Assembly (NCBI RefSeq): GCF_018448785.1
Contig: NZ_JAHCLU010000001.1
Location: 1 to 64,000, forward strand
Source: Halomonas jincaotanensis
GTDB taxonomy: Bacteria; Pseudomonadota; Gammaproteobacteria; Pseudomonadales; Halomonadaceae
Direction of reading: 5' to 3'
Length of the DNA: 64,000 nucleotides
Positions 16,900-24,929 of this stretch are shown here, one piece after another; position 1 is the stretch's first letter, and each line of letters starts with the position of its first letter. The position numbers were made by a program, and so were the translations under genes. The notes beneath the pieces are model-generated. The model ran no database searches. It worked only from the letters and a program-made list of their open reading frames with translations, and was not told the DNA's origin.

Positions 16900-18186
16900 A
16901 TGTCTTCCTCCCTCAAGCGTCCCGCCTCATGGTATCGCGACTCCATCGCCGTCGATCTCGACAGCTGCCCTGCGCTGGAAGGCGAGGTGCGGGCCGACGT
17001 GTGCGTGATCGGTGGTGGCGTCACCGGCTGCTCGGCGGCGCTGCATCTGGCCGAGCGCGGCTATTCGGTCGTGCTGCTCGAGGCCGGTGAGATCGGCTAC
17101 GGGGCTTCCGGGCGCAGCGGTGGGCAGATATTGCCCGGCCTGGGCACCGATATCGCGACCGTGCAGAAGGCGCTGGGTCTCGCGCAAGCCCGGGATATGT
17201 GGGAAATGAGCCGCGAGGCGGTGCGTCTCACCGCCGAGCTCGTCGAGCGTCATGCCATTCCCTGCGAACTCGCCTGGGGCTATCTGCACGCCGCGGTCAA
17301 GCCGCGCCACGTGGATGAGCTGCAGGCGTTTCGTGATCGCATGGCGCGCGACTACGACTACCCGGCACTAAGCTGGCTCGAGGGGGCGGCCCTTCGCGAG
17401 CACGTGGTCACCGATGCCTACCCGGCAGCGCTTCATGACAGCGAAGGCGGCCATCTGCATCCGCTCAATTACACCCTGGGCCTGGCACGGGCGGCTCGCC
17501 TTGCCGGCGCGGCGATCCATGAGCATAGTGCCGCCGTGGAGATACAACGCGGCGAGCCGGCCAGGGTGCTGACCGCACAAGGCAGGGTCACCGCAGACTT
17601 CGTGGTGCTCGGCACCAATGCCTACCAGGCGGGGCTGGTGCCGGCGCTCTCCGGGCGCATCATGCGCGCCGCCAATTACATGATCGCCACCGAGCCGCTC
17701 TCTGCCGAGCAAGCGGCCCAGGTGCTGCCGCTCAACGATGCGCTGTCCGACGCCAACTTCGTGCTTGACTACTATCGGCTCACGGCCGACCGCCGCCTGA
17801 TCTATGGCGGTGAGGTCAGCTACGATGGCCGAGAACCCCGAGGCCTTCAGGCGCGCATGGACGCCAAGATCGCCCGGTTGTTTCCGGTGCTGGCCGGGGT
17901 CGGCATCGACTACCGCTGGGGCGGCGACGTGGCGATTACCCAGAATCGGGCACCGGACTTCGGTCGGTTGGGGAGCAATCTCTATTACGCCCAGGGCTAT
18001 TCCGGACATGGCATGGCGCTGGCGAGCCTGGCCGGCAAGCTCTTGAGTGAAACCATTGCTGGTCAGAGCGAGCGCTTCGATGTCTTTGCGGCCATGCCCC
18101 ATCGTCGTTTCCCCGGGGGTAGCATGCTGCGCAAGCCGCTGCTGGTGCTGGCCACCCACTTCTTCAAGCTGCGCGACCGGCTTTAA
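16900..18186 (+). CDS. PuuB-like FAD-dependent oxidoreductase (copy 1)
   Basis: DAO-family flavoprotein related to gamma-glutamylputrescine oxidase, which oxidises the glutamylated amine to the aldehyde with O2. The FAD-binding GGGVTG loop lies at about residues 39-44 after a short N-terminal segment, followed by GYGASGRSGGQ; copies 2 and 3 have GASGRNGGQ, so this copy carries Ser for Asn. The C-terminal YYAQGYSGHG motif is present. It has 428 residues. Start 16900 gives an N terminus (SLKRPASWY) aligned with copy 2; an ATG at 16879 is an alternative. It is the first gene of the transporter operon, 33 bases before the ATPase gene. Confidence 0.88.
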   Translation: MSSSLKRPASWYRDSIAVDLDSCPALEGEVRADVCVIGGGVTGCSAALHLAERGYSVVLLEAGEIGYGASGRSGGQILPGLGTDIATVQKALGLAQARDMWEMSREAVRLTAELVERHAIPCELAWGYLHAAVKPRHVDELQAFRDRMARDYDYPALSWLEGAALREHVVTDAYPAALHDSEGGHLHPLNYTLGLARAARLAGAAIHEHSAAVEIQRGEPARVLTAQGRVTADFVVLGTNAYQAGLVPALSGRIMRAANYMIATEPLSAEQAAQVLPLNDALSDANFVLDYYRLTADRRLIYGGEVSYDGREPRGLQARMDAKIARLFPVLAGVGIDYRWGGDVAITQNRAPDFGRLGSNLYYAQGYSGHGMALASLAGKLLSETIAGQSERFDVFAAMPHRRFPGGSMLRKPLLVLATHFFKLRDRL

Positions 18187-18219
18187 TCCGGGCCAACAAG
18201 AACCAAGAGGGCACCCCCC

Positions 18220-19341
18220 ATGAGCGAATCCTTCACGGCGGACGTCACCGATTCAGCGGATGCGCCGCCGGCAGTGGACCTCGAGGAACCGAGGCGACAG
18301 CCTTCGTCCATTGAGATGCAGGGCCTCCACAAGCGTTTCGGGGCCGATACCGTGGCCCTGGATGGGGTCGATCTAACCATCGAGGCGGGCGAGTTCTTTA
18401 CCCTGCTCGGCCCCTCGGGCTGTGGCAAGACCACCTTGCTGCGCATTCTCGCCGGGCTGGAAGACGCCGACGCTGGCGAGCTGAGCATCGGTGGCCGCAC
18501 CATCACCGAGGTGCCGCCCCACCAGCGTAGCGTCAATACCGTGTTTCAGTCCTACGCGTTGTTCCCCCATCTGTCGGTGCGCGACAACCTGGCCTTCGGC
18601 CTCAAGATGCGTGGCCTGCCGGCTGCCGAGCGCGACGCTCGCGTCGCCAGGATCGCCGAGTTCATCAAGCTGGGCGACCTGGTCGACCGGCGGGTGGAGC
18701 AACTGTCCGGTGGCCAGCGACAGCGTATCGCCCTGGCCCGGGCGCTGGTCTGCGAGCCCGACGTGCTGCTGCTCGACGAGCCGCTGTCGGCGCTGGATGC
18801 CGGCCTGCGCAGCCAATTGCAGGTGGAGCTCTTGCGCGTGCAGAAGCGCCTGGGCATGACCTTCGTCTTCGTCACCCACGATCAGCAGGAAGCCATGGTG
18901 ATGTCCGACCGAATCGCCGTGCTCAATGGCGGCATCATCCAACAGGTCGGGCCGCCGCGGGATGTCTACGAACGTCCGGTCAACGCCTTCGTCGCCCGCT
19001 TCATGGGCCACGACAATCTCTTCGCGATCACCGCGCGGCAGGGCGATCGCTTGACCACGACCCTCGGCGAGCTGCAGGCGGAGTCGCCGGGGGCGGGTGA
19101 TCTGCTGCTGATTCGCCCCGAGACCCTGGACCTGCTGGCGGGAGACGTGACGGGCACCAATCATCTGCCTGCGCGGGTCACGGAGCGCCTCTATCGCGGC
19201 AGCCACGCCGAATACTGCCTGGCGATCGGCGATACCACCCTGCAAGCGACGCTGAACAATCGTGGGCGCCACCTGCCCGAGGTGGGCGACCGGGTCACCG
19301 TGGTGGTGGCGCCGGAAGACCTTGTCACTCTGAGCGAATGA
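18220..19341 (+). CDS. potG: Polyamine ABC transporter, ATP-binding subunit
   Basis: ATPase of a spermidine/putrescine importer. Walker A GPSGCGKTT (about residue 64), Q-loop FQSYALFPH, signature LSGGQRQRIALARAL, Walker B LLLDEP and H-loop VTHDQ are all present. A C-terminal TOBE-type domain (IRPETLDLL onwards) identifies the PotA/PotG subgroup. It has 373 residues (E. coli PotG 377). A strongly acidic, disordered-looking N terminus of about 30 residues precedes the domain. It is followed within 10 bases by the permease gene. It could equally be called spuF after Pseudomonas. Confidence 0.94.
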   Translation: MSESFTADVTDSADAPPAVDLEEPRRQPSSIEMQGLHKRFGADTVALDGVDLTIEAGEFFTLLGPSGCGKTTLLRILAGLEDADAGELSIGGRTITEVPPHQRSVNTVFQSYALFPHLSVRDNLAFGLKMRGLPAAERDARVARIAEFIKLGDLVDRRVEQLSGGQRQRIALARALVCEPDVLLLDEPLSALDAGLRSQLQVELLRVQKRLGMTFVFVTHDQQEAMVMSDRIAVLNGGIIQQVGPPRDVYERPVNAFVARFMGHDNLFAITARQGDRLTTTLGELQAESPGAGDLLLIRPETLDLLAGDVTGTNHLPARVTERLYRGSHAEYCLAIGDTTLQATLNNRGRHLPEVGDRVTVVVAPEDLVTLSE

Positions 19342-19351
19342 GGAGCGCATC

Positions 19352-20275
19352 ATGGCCTATGCTGGCGCGACCGTAAGCGCACGAAGTCGTGGCATGGTGC
19401 GCGAGTCTCGGCACCTGTTGTTCACCGTGGCCCCCGGGGCGACCTGGATCGTCGTCTTCCTGGTGCTGCCCAGCGCCTACCTGATGGGTGTCGCCTTCAT
19501 GAGCAACGGCACCTATGGCCTGCCCGAGCTGCCGTTGACGCTGGAGTCGTTTCGGCGGCTGGCCGGCTTCGGCTTTCTCGGCTGGAGCCCTGGCAATCTC
19601 TACACGCTCTTTCGCTCGCTGTGGCAAACCCTGGTCTCCACCGGGCTGGTGGTGATCGTTGCCTATCCGATCGCCTACTACATCACCACCTGTCGCGAGA
19701 AATGGCGGCCGATCATGCTACTGCTCGTCGTAGTGCCGTCCTGGACCAATCAGGTAATCCGCACCTTCGGCTGGATGAACCTGCTGGCGCCGGGTACGCC
19801 GCTCTCGTCGCTGGCCGAGGGGCTGGGGTTCATTCCTCCCAACATGGGGCTTTATCCTTCCAATTTCGCGGTTACCCTGGGCCTGGTCTACAACTTCCTG
19901 CCGTTCATGGTGCTGCCGCTGTATGCCGCATTCGAGAAGCTCGATACCGCCCAGGTCGAGGCCGCGCAGGATCTCTATGCCTCGCCGGTACGCGCCTTCT
20001 GGCACGCGGTCTTTCCCCAGACGCTGCCGGGGCTGCTGGCCGGCATCGTGCTGGTGGCGATCCCGGCGTTCGGCATGTACGTGATCCCCGAACTGCTCGG
20101 TGGCGGCAAGGGCATGATGCTCGGCAACCTGGTGGCCACGCAGTTCTCCGGTGGCGCCAATTGGCCGCTGGGGGCCGCTGGGGCGATCCTGATGCTGATT
20201 GCCACCTTCATCGGGCTTTTCGCCATGCGACGTATCGGCAAGCGCCTGGGTGGCGGCGAGGAGGTGGTGATATGA
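19352..20275 (+). CDS. potH: Polyamine ABC transporter, permease subunit 1
   Basis: Inner-membrane permease with six predicted hydrophobic helices and the EAA loop (EAAQDLYASPVRAFW, about residue 205) that contacts the ATPase. The N terminus carries a cytosolic basic stretch before helix 1 (GATWIVVFLVLPSAYLMG). It has 307 residues. A GAGGAG ribosome site precedes the ATG. The stop overlaps the start of the next permease by four bases (ATGA), so the two subunits are translationally coupled in equal amounts. Confidence 0.94.
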   Translation: MAYAGATVSARSRGMVRESRHLLFTVAPGATWIVVFLVLPSAYLMGVAFMSNGTYGLPELPLTLESFRRLAGFGFLGWSPGNLYTLFRSLWQTLVSTGLVVIVAYPIAYYITTCREKWRPIMLLLVVVPSWTNQVIRTFGWMNLLAPGTPLSSLAEGLGFIPPNMGLYPSNFAVTLGLVYNFLPFMVLPLYAAFEKLDTAQVEAAQDLYASPVRAFWHAVFPQTLPGLLAGIVLVAIPAFGMYVIPELLGGGKGMMLGNLVATQFSGGANWPLGAAGAILMLIATFIGLFAMRRIGKRLGGGEEVVI

Positions 20276-21069
20276 GAAAGCGGACCTTGAAGCGTGGCCT
20301 GACCGGGTTCTGGTGGTTGACGCTGACGTTTCTGTATCTGCCCCTGGCCGTTGTGGTGCTGTTCTCGTTCAACGCCTCCAACAGTGCGGCGACCTTCACC
20401 GGCGTGTCGCTGCGCTGGTACAAAGCGTTGCTGGGTAACGAGCAGATCCTTTCGGCTTTCGGCAATACCCTGATACTGGCGATCTGTTCGTCGGTGATCG
20501 CGCTGTGCATCGGCTGTCTGATCGGCTACGGCATGTATCGCCATCGGCATCGCAAGCTCGGCTGGCTGATCGTGCTGATCTACCTGCCCATCGTGCTGCC
20601 CGATATCGTCTTTGGCATCTCGGAGATGGCCTTCTTCGTGCAGATCCATCGCTTGACGGGGCTGCTGCAGCCCGGACTGCTGACCATGATTATTTCCCAC
20701 GTGACCTTCCAGATACCGTTCGTGGCACTGATCGTCTACTCGCGCTTCGTGGGCCTGGACCCGACGCTGTTCGAGGCGGCCAAGGATCTTTATGCCACGC
20801 CGGTGAAACGGGTGGTGCATTTCATGTTGCCGACTATCAAGCCAGCGTTGATCTCAGCCTTCTTCCTCTCCTTTACCCTGTCGGTGGATGATTTCGTCAT
20901 TAGCTTCTTCACCGCCGGGCCGGAGAGCGCGACCCTGCCCATCTATATCTGGGGCGCGATCAAGAAGGGGGTCTCGCCGGAAATCAATGCCATTGCCGCC
21001 TTGATGATCGGCGCGGTGGCGATTGCTGCCATCCTGAGCCTCACCATGAGCCGTCGCCGGCAAGCATAA
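20272..21069 (+). CDS. potI: Polyamine ABC transporter, permease subunit 2
   Basis: Second permease, 265 residues (E. coli PotI 281). The start at 20272 (MRKRTLKRG, then hydrophobic WWLTLTFLYLPLAVVVLFSFN) is fixed by the ATGA overlap with the upstream gene. The EAA motif FEAAKDLYATPVKRVVHFMLP is near residue 170, and SVDDFVISFF is typical of PotC/PotI. A longer reading extending back into potH is spurious. Confidence 0.94.
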   Translation: MRKRTLKRGLTGFWWLTLTFLYLPLAVVVLFSFNASNSAATFTGVSLRWYKALLGNEQILSAFGNTLILAICSSVIALCIGCLIGYGMYRHRHRKLGWLIVLIYLPIVLPDIVFGISEMAFFVQIHRLTGLLQPGLLTMIISHVTFQIPFVALIVYSRFVGLDPTLFEAAKDLYATPVKRVVHFMLPTIKPALISAFFLSFTLSVDDFVISFFTAGPESATLPIYIWGAIKKGVSPEINAIAALMIGAVAIAAILSLTMSRRRQA

Positions 21070-21109
21070 GCCGGTAAACCTTCCCACAGGGAACCGAGGA
21101 AAATCCATA

Positions 21110-22177
21110 ATGAAGATCAACAAGACGACGACACTGGCATTTTCACTGGGCGGGCTAATGCTTGCCGGCAGCATCCAGGCGCAGGAGAACAAGCTCTATC
21201 TGTTCAACTGGACCGAGTATATGGACCCCGAGATCATCGAGGCCTTCGAGGAGAAATACGACGTTGATGTCGTACAGAACTACTTCAATTCGCTGCCCGA
21301 GATGCTGGCCAAGCTTAACGCCGGGGGGGTATCCCAGTACGATATCATCGTGCCATCCAATTATTATGTGCCGCGGCTGATCGAGACCGGCCTGGTGCAG
21401 AAGCTCGACAAGTCGAAACTGGGCAATCTCGACAACGTCATGGAGCAGTTCCAGGATCCATCGTTCGACCCCGGTGCTGACTACAGCGTCCCCTACCAGT
21501 GGGGAACCACCGGCATCGTCTACAATACCGAGACATTTCCGGACGCGCCCAAGAGCTGGTCGTTGCTCTTTGACCCCGAGGTCAATCCCGAGCATCCCTT
21601 CGCCATGATGGGTGACGGCCAGGTCAGCATGGGCGGTGCATGCGCCTACCTCGGCCACGGCTACGACTGCATCGACATGGAGGCCTGGCGCGAGGCAGCA
21701 CAGCTGCTTCTCGATACCAAGGAGCGCGAGACCTTCAGCGGCTTTACCGATGGCACACCGGCACTCCAGCAGCTAGCACGCGGCGTGACCCATGTGGGGC
21801 TCTCCTATAACGGCGACTACCTCTTCTTCAAGGATGAAGATCCCGAGACCTTCGCGTCGCTGGACTTCATGATTCCCGATGAGGGCGCGGAGATGTGGGT
21901 GGACTCGATGCTGATTCCAGCCGAGGCGCCAAATCCCGACATGGCCCACAAGTTCATCGATTTCATTCTCGATGCCGAAGTCGGTGCCCAGCTTTCGAAC
22001 TACAACTACTACGCCAGCCCCAATGCGGCCGCCGAGCCCCATCTCGATGCGGTGCTGACCGAGCCACCCGTCCAGCCGAGTGAAGACGATATGCAACGCC
22101 TCCGCTTCACCCCGAGCCTGGAAGGCGATGCACTGCAAACTTTCCAGCAGCTGTGGTCAGAGGTGCAGTCGCGCTGA
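21110..22177 (+). CDS. Polyamine ABC transporter substrate-binding protein (copy 1)
   Basis: Periplasmic receptor of the PotD/PotF family, 355 residues with a clear Sec signal (ending ASIQAQ-like GSIQAQ at about 25). Ligand-pocket features visible are FNWTEY (PotD-like Trp and Tyr), VPSNYYVPR and VPYQWGTTGI. At the position that distinguishes putrescine from spermidine receptors it has Trp-Val-Asp (MWVDSM), as in E. coli PotD and Pseudomonas SpuE, rather than Phe. I infer a preference for spermidine or larger polyamines. It follows potI by 40 bases. Confidence 0.92.
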   Translation: MKINKTTTLAFSLGGLMLAGSIQAQENKLYLFNWTEYMDPEIIEAFEEKYDVDVVQNYFNSLPEMLAKLNAGGVSQYDIIVPSNYYVPRLIETGLVQKLDKSKLGNLDNVMEQFQDPSFDPGADYSVPYQWGTTGIVYNTETFPDAPKSWSLLFDPEVNPEHPFAMMGDGQVSMGGACAYLGHGYDCIDMEAWREAAQLLLDTKERETFSGFTDGTPALQQLARGVTHVGLSYNGDYLFFKDEDPETFASLDFMIPDEGAEMWVDSMLIPAEAPNPDMAHKFIDFILDAEVGAQLSNYNYYASPNAAAEPHLDAVLTEPPVQPSEDDMQRLRFTPSLEGDALQTFQQLWSEVQSR

Positions 22178-22232
22178 GCTCAGAGCGCCCGGCGATGGCC
22201 GGGGGCTCGTCATCCCGAGCAAGGAATGTCCC

Positions 22233-23600
22233 ATGAGTAACCGACAGGAGCAGCCGCTCCTTAACGACTGGTTCCAGACCCACGGTATTACCGAGGTCGA
22301 GTGCCTCGTCTCCGATCTGACCGGCATCCTCAAGGGCAAGATCATGCCTGCCGGCAAATATCTCAACGGCGGCCGGCCTCGGCTGCCCGATTCGATCTTC
22401 ATCCAGACCGTCACCGGGGGCTATCCTGATGACGAGGATATTCGTTTCTGGAACCCCGCCGAACGCGACATGGAGTTGGTGCCGGACCCGAACGCCATTT
22501 ACCTGGTGCCCTGGGCCGACGACCCCACCGCTCAGATCATCCACGACTGCTTCTACCTCACTGGCGAGCCGGTGGATCTTTCGCCGCGCCACGTGCTTAA
22601 GCGGATACTGGCGCTCTACGAGGACCGCGGTTGGCGTCCGGTAATCGCACCGGAAGTCGAGTTCTACCTGGTCAAGACTAATACCGACTCCGACTACCCT
22701 CTGGAGCCGCCGATCGGTCGTACCGGGCGTCAGGAGAGCAGCCGCCAGTCATTTTCCATCGACGCAGTCAACGAGTTCGATCCGCTATTCGAGGAAATGT
22801 ACGATTACTGCGAGGCCATGAACCTGGATCTGGATACGCTGATCCATGAAGAGGGCGCCGGGCAGATGGAGGTCAACTTCCAGCATGGCGACCCACTGAC
22901 CCTCGCCGACCAGGTGGTGATGTTCAAGCGCGTCCTGCGCGAGACCGCGCTGCGCCATGGCATGTACGCCACCTTCATGGCCAAGCCCATGGCCAACGAG
23001 CCGGGCAGCTCCATGCATATCCACCAGAGCCTGCTCGACAGCAAGGATGGTCACAATATCTTTGCTGGCGAGGATGGCCAGCCTAGCCGACTCTTCCACT
23101 ACTTCATCGGCGGGCTGCAGCGTTACCTGCCGGCAGTGATGCCGCTGTTGGCGCCCAACGTGAATTCGTATCGCCGCCTGATGCGCACCGATACCAGCGG
23201 CTCGGCCCCCATCAATGTCGAGTGGGGGCTGGACAACCGCACGGTGGGGTTGCGAGTGCCGATGTCTTCCGCCGAGTCCACTCGCGTCGAGAATCGCCTG
23301 GCGGGGGCGGACGCCAACCCCTATTTGGTGATGGCGGCGTCGCTCGCCTGCGGCTATCTGGGCATGCTGGGCCAGTTCGAGCCGCGTCCACCCATGGTCG
23401 GGTCCGCCTGGTCCGGCGGCAACAAGCTGCCCGACGACATCGGCCCGGCGCTGGATATGCTGCATGACTGCAAGCCGCTGTCCGATATTCTTGGTGAACG
23501 TTTCACCAACAGCTACCTGGCGGTCAAGCGCGCCGAGCACCGCGCCTACTTCCAGGTCATCAGCTCCTGGGAACGCGAGCACCTGCTGCTGCGGGTCTAG
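22233..23600 (+). CDS. puuA: Glutamine-synthetase-family gamma-glutamylpolyamine synthetase (copy 1)
   Basis: Ligates glutamate to an amine group of a polyamine using ATP, the entry step of the Puu pathway. The GS fold is clear: beta-grasp N terminus (LVSDLTGILKGK), metal site APEVEFYLV (about 143), GAGQMEVNF, the GSSMHIHQSL motif (about 253), and RVENRLAGADANPYL (about 350). It has 455 residues. ATG 22233 is preceded by AAGGA. It lacks the Tyr adenylylation context of GlnA. It resembles Pseudomonas SpuB/SpuI/PauA proteins, which lie in the same kind of transporter operon. Exact amine unknown. Confidence 0.88.
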   Translation: MSNRQEQPLLNDWFQTHGITEVECLVSDLTGILKGKIMPAGKYLNGGRPRLPDSIFIQTVTGGYPDDEDIRFWNPAERDMELVPDPNAIYLVPWADDPTAQIIHDCFYLTGEPVDLSPRHVLKRILALYEDRGWRPVIAPEVEFYLVKTNTDSDYPLEPPIGRTGRQESSRQSFSIDAVNEFDPLFEEMYDYCEAMNLDLDTLIHEEGAGQMEVNFQHGDPLTLADQVVMFKRVLRETALRHGMYATFMAKPMANEPGSSMHIHQSLLDSKDGHNIFAGEDGQPSRLFHYFIGGLQRYLPAVMPLLAPNVNSYRRLMRTDTSGSAPINVEWGLDNRTVGLRVPMSSAESTRVENRLAGADANPYLVMAASLACGYLGMLGQFEPRPPMVGSAWSGGNKLPDDIGPALDMLHDCKPLSDILGERFTNSYLAVKRAEHRAYFQVISSWEREHLLLRV

Positions 23601-23601
23601 T

Positions 23602-23628
23602 AGATGTAGAAGATGTAGTGGATGTAAC
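23602..23628 (+). repeat. Three imperfect 9-bp tandem units after puuA copy 1
   Basis: AGATGTAGA, AGATGTAGT and GGATGTAAC follow each other immediately after the stop codon, before the next binding-protein gene. It looks like slippage-derived spacer sequence. Confidence 0.6.
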
Positions 23629-23722
23629 GACCAGGACGATCACCTGGATGGGCGAGTGCTCAAGGGCGTGAATGTGCAAGAGACCTGAGAGCCCCGCTAT
23701 CAGATTGCCGAGGAGAGACAAC

Positions 23723-24796
23723 ATGCTGTCGAAATACGTAGTGGGGCTGGTCGGTCTGGGGTTGATGAGCGCGGGGATTGCCGCGTCTGCCCAGGAAAAC
23801 AAGCTGAGCCTGTTCAACTGGTCGGATTACATGGCCCCGGGCATCATCGAGGACTTCGAGGCCGAGACGGGCATCGAGGTGGTGCAGAATTATTACAACT
23901 CCAACGCGGAGCTGTTCTCGAAACTGACCGCCGGTGGCGATGCCCAGTACGACTTGATCGTACCCTCGGATTATTTCGTGCCGCGCTTGATCGATGCCGG
24001 GCTCGTACAGCCGCTGGCCCGTAAGGGCCAAGGCCTGGAGGGCTACGACAACATTCTCGACGAATTCCGTCAGCCCTCCTACGACCCGCAGGGCGACTAT
24101 ACCGTGCCCTACCTTTGGGGCGTGACGGGCGTGGTCTACAACACCGAGACCTTCGCTGACCCCGAGCCCAGCTGGGGCCTCCTGTACGACCCGACGGTCA
24201 ACCCGGACTATCCGTTCGCGATGCTCAAGGGCGACGCTCAATTCACCTTCGGCACACTCTGTGCCTTTCAAGGCAGTGGCTTTGACTGCATCGGTGAGGC
24301 ACCCTGGACCGAGGCCGCCCAGGCGGTGATCGAGACCCGTGGTCGTGACAACTTCGTCGGCTTCGTCGATGCCACGGCCGCCATCGAGCAGGTCGCCAGC
24401 GGTGTGATCCATGCCGGCATCGCCTACAACGGCGACCTGGCGGCCAAGCGTGCCGAGTCGCCGGAGACCTACGGCAAGCTGGGCTTCTTCATCCCCGAGG
24501 AAGGGTCGCAGCGCTGGGTCGACGTGATGGCCATTCCCGCCCGGGCTCCCAACCCTGAATCGGCGCGGGCGTTTATCGAATACCTGCTGCGCCCGGACGT
24601 CGCCGCTCGACTGGCCAACTACAACTACTACACCACGCCCAACGAGGCGGCACTGGCGCTGGTCGACGATGCCCTGCGCGAGCCGCCGGTGATGCCCGAC
24701 GAGGCGGCCCGCGAGCGGTTGCATTTCACGCCGTCGGTGAGCGGCGACCAGCTGCAGCTGCTACAGGAGTTGTGGAGTGAAGCGCGCAGTCGCTGA
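23723..24796 (+). CDS. Polyamine ABC transporter substrate-binding protein (copy 2)
   Basis: Second periplasmic receptor in the operon, 357 residues, with signal peptide (LVGLGLMSAGIAASA). A GAGGAGAGA ribosome site supports the start at 23723. Its N terminus FNWSDYMAPG is closer to PotF, while the pocket position WVDVM again has Trp as in PotD/SpuE. The two receptors share the VVQNYxNS, QYDxIVPS and YNYY patterns but are clearly diverged, so different affinities or substrates are likely while using the single permease/ATPase set. It is the last gene before a strong terminator. Confidence 0.92.
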   Translation: MLSKYVVGLVGLGLMSAGIAASAQENKLSLFNWSDYMAPGIIEDFEAETGIEVVQNYYNSNAELFSKLTAGGDAQYDLIVPSDYFVPRLIDAGLVQPLARKGQGLEGYDNILDEFRQPSYDPQGDYTVPYLWGVTGVVYNTETFADPEPSWGLLYDPTVNPDYPFAMLKGDAQFTFGTLCAFQGSGFDCIGEAPWTEAAQAVIETRGRDNFVGFVDATAAIEQVASGVIHAGIAYNGDLAAKRAESPETYGKLGFFIPEEGSQRWVDVMAIPARAPNPESARAFIEYLLRPDVAARLANYNYYTTPNEAALALVDDALREPPVMPDEAARERLHFTPSVSGDQLQLLQELWSEARSR

Positions 24797-24838
24797 TCGC
24801 GACAGACGTGAATCCGGTACGTATGAAAGAGTATCGAT

Positions 24839-24872
24839 GGGGCGGCGGCCTTGGTCGCTGCCCCGGTTTTTT
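24839..24872 (+). terminator. Intrinsic terminator of the transporter operon
   Basis: A GC-rich stem (GGGGC, one mismatch, GCG pairing with CGC, GCCCC) with an 8-base loop is followed by GG and six T residues at 24867-24872. It should end the transcript that starts at puuB copy 1 and separates it from puuB copy 2. Confidence 0.85.
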
Positions 24873-24929
24873 CTGGCATCTGTCGCCTGCTGATGCCATG
24901 CCATCAATCAACACCCACTGGAGGCTACC

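Noticed and set aside
19621-20271. Extension of potI far upstream inside potH
   Set aside because: The extra part reads a shifted frame of potH; the true potI start is fixed by the ATGA overlap and the family N terminus.
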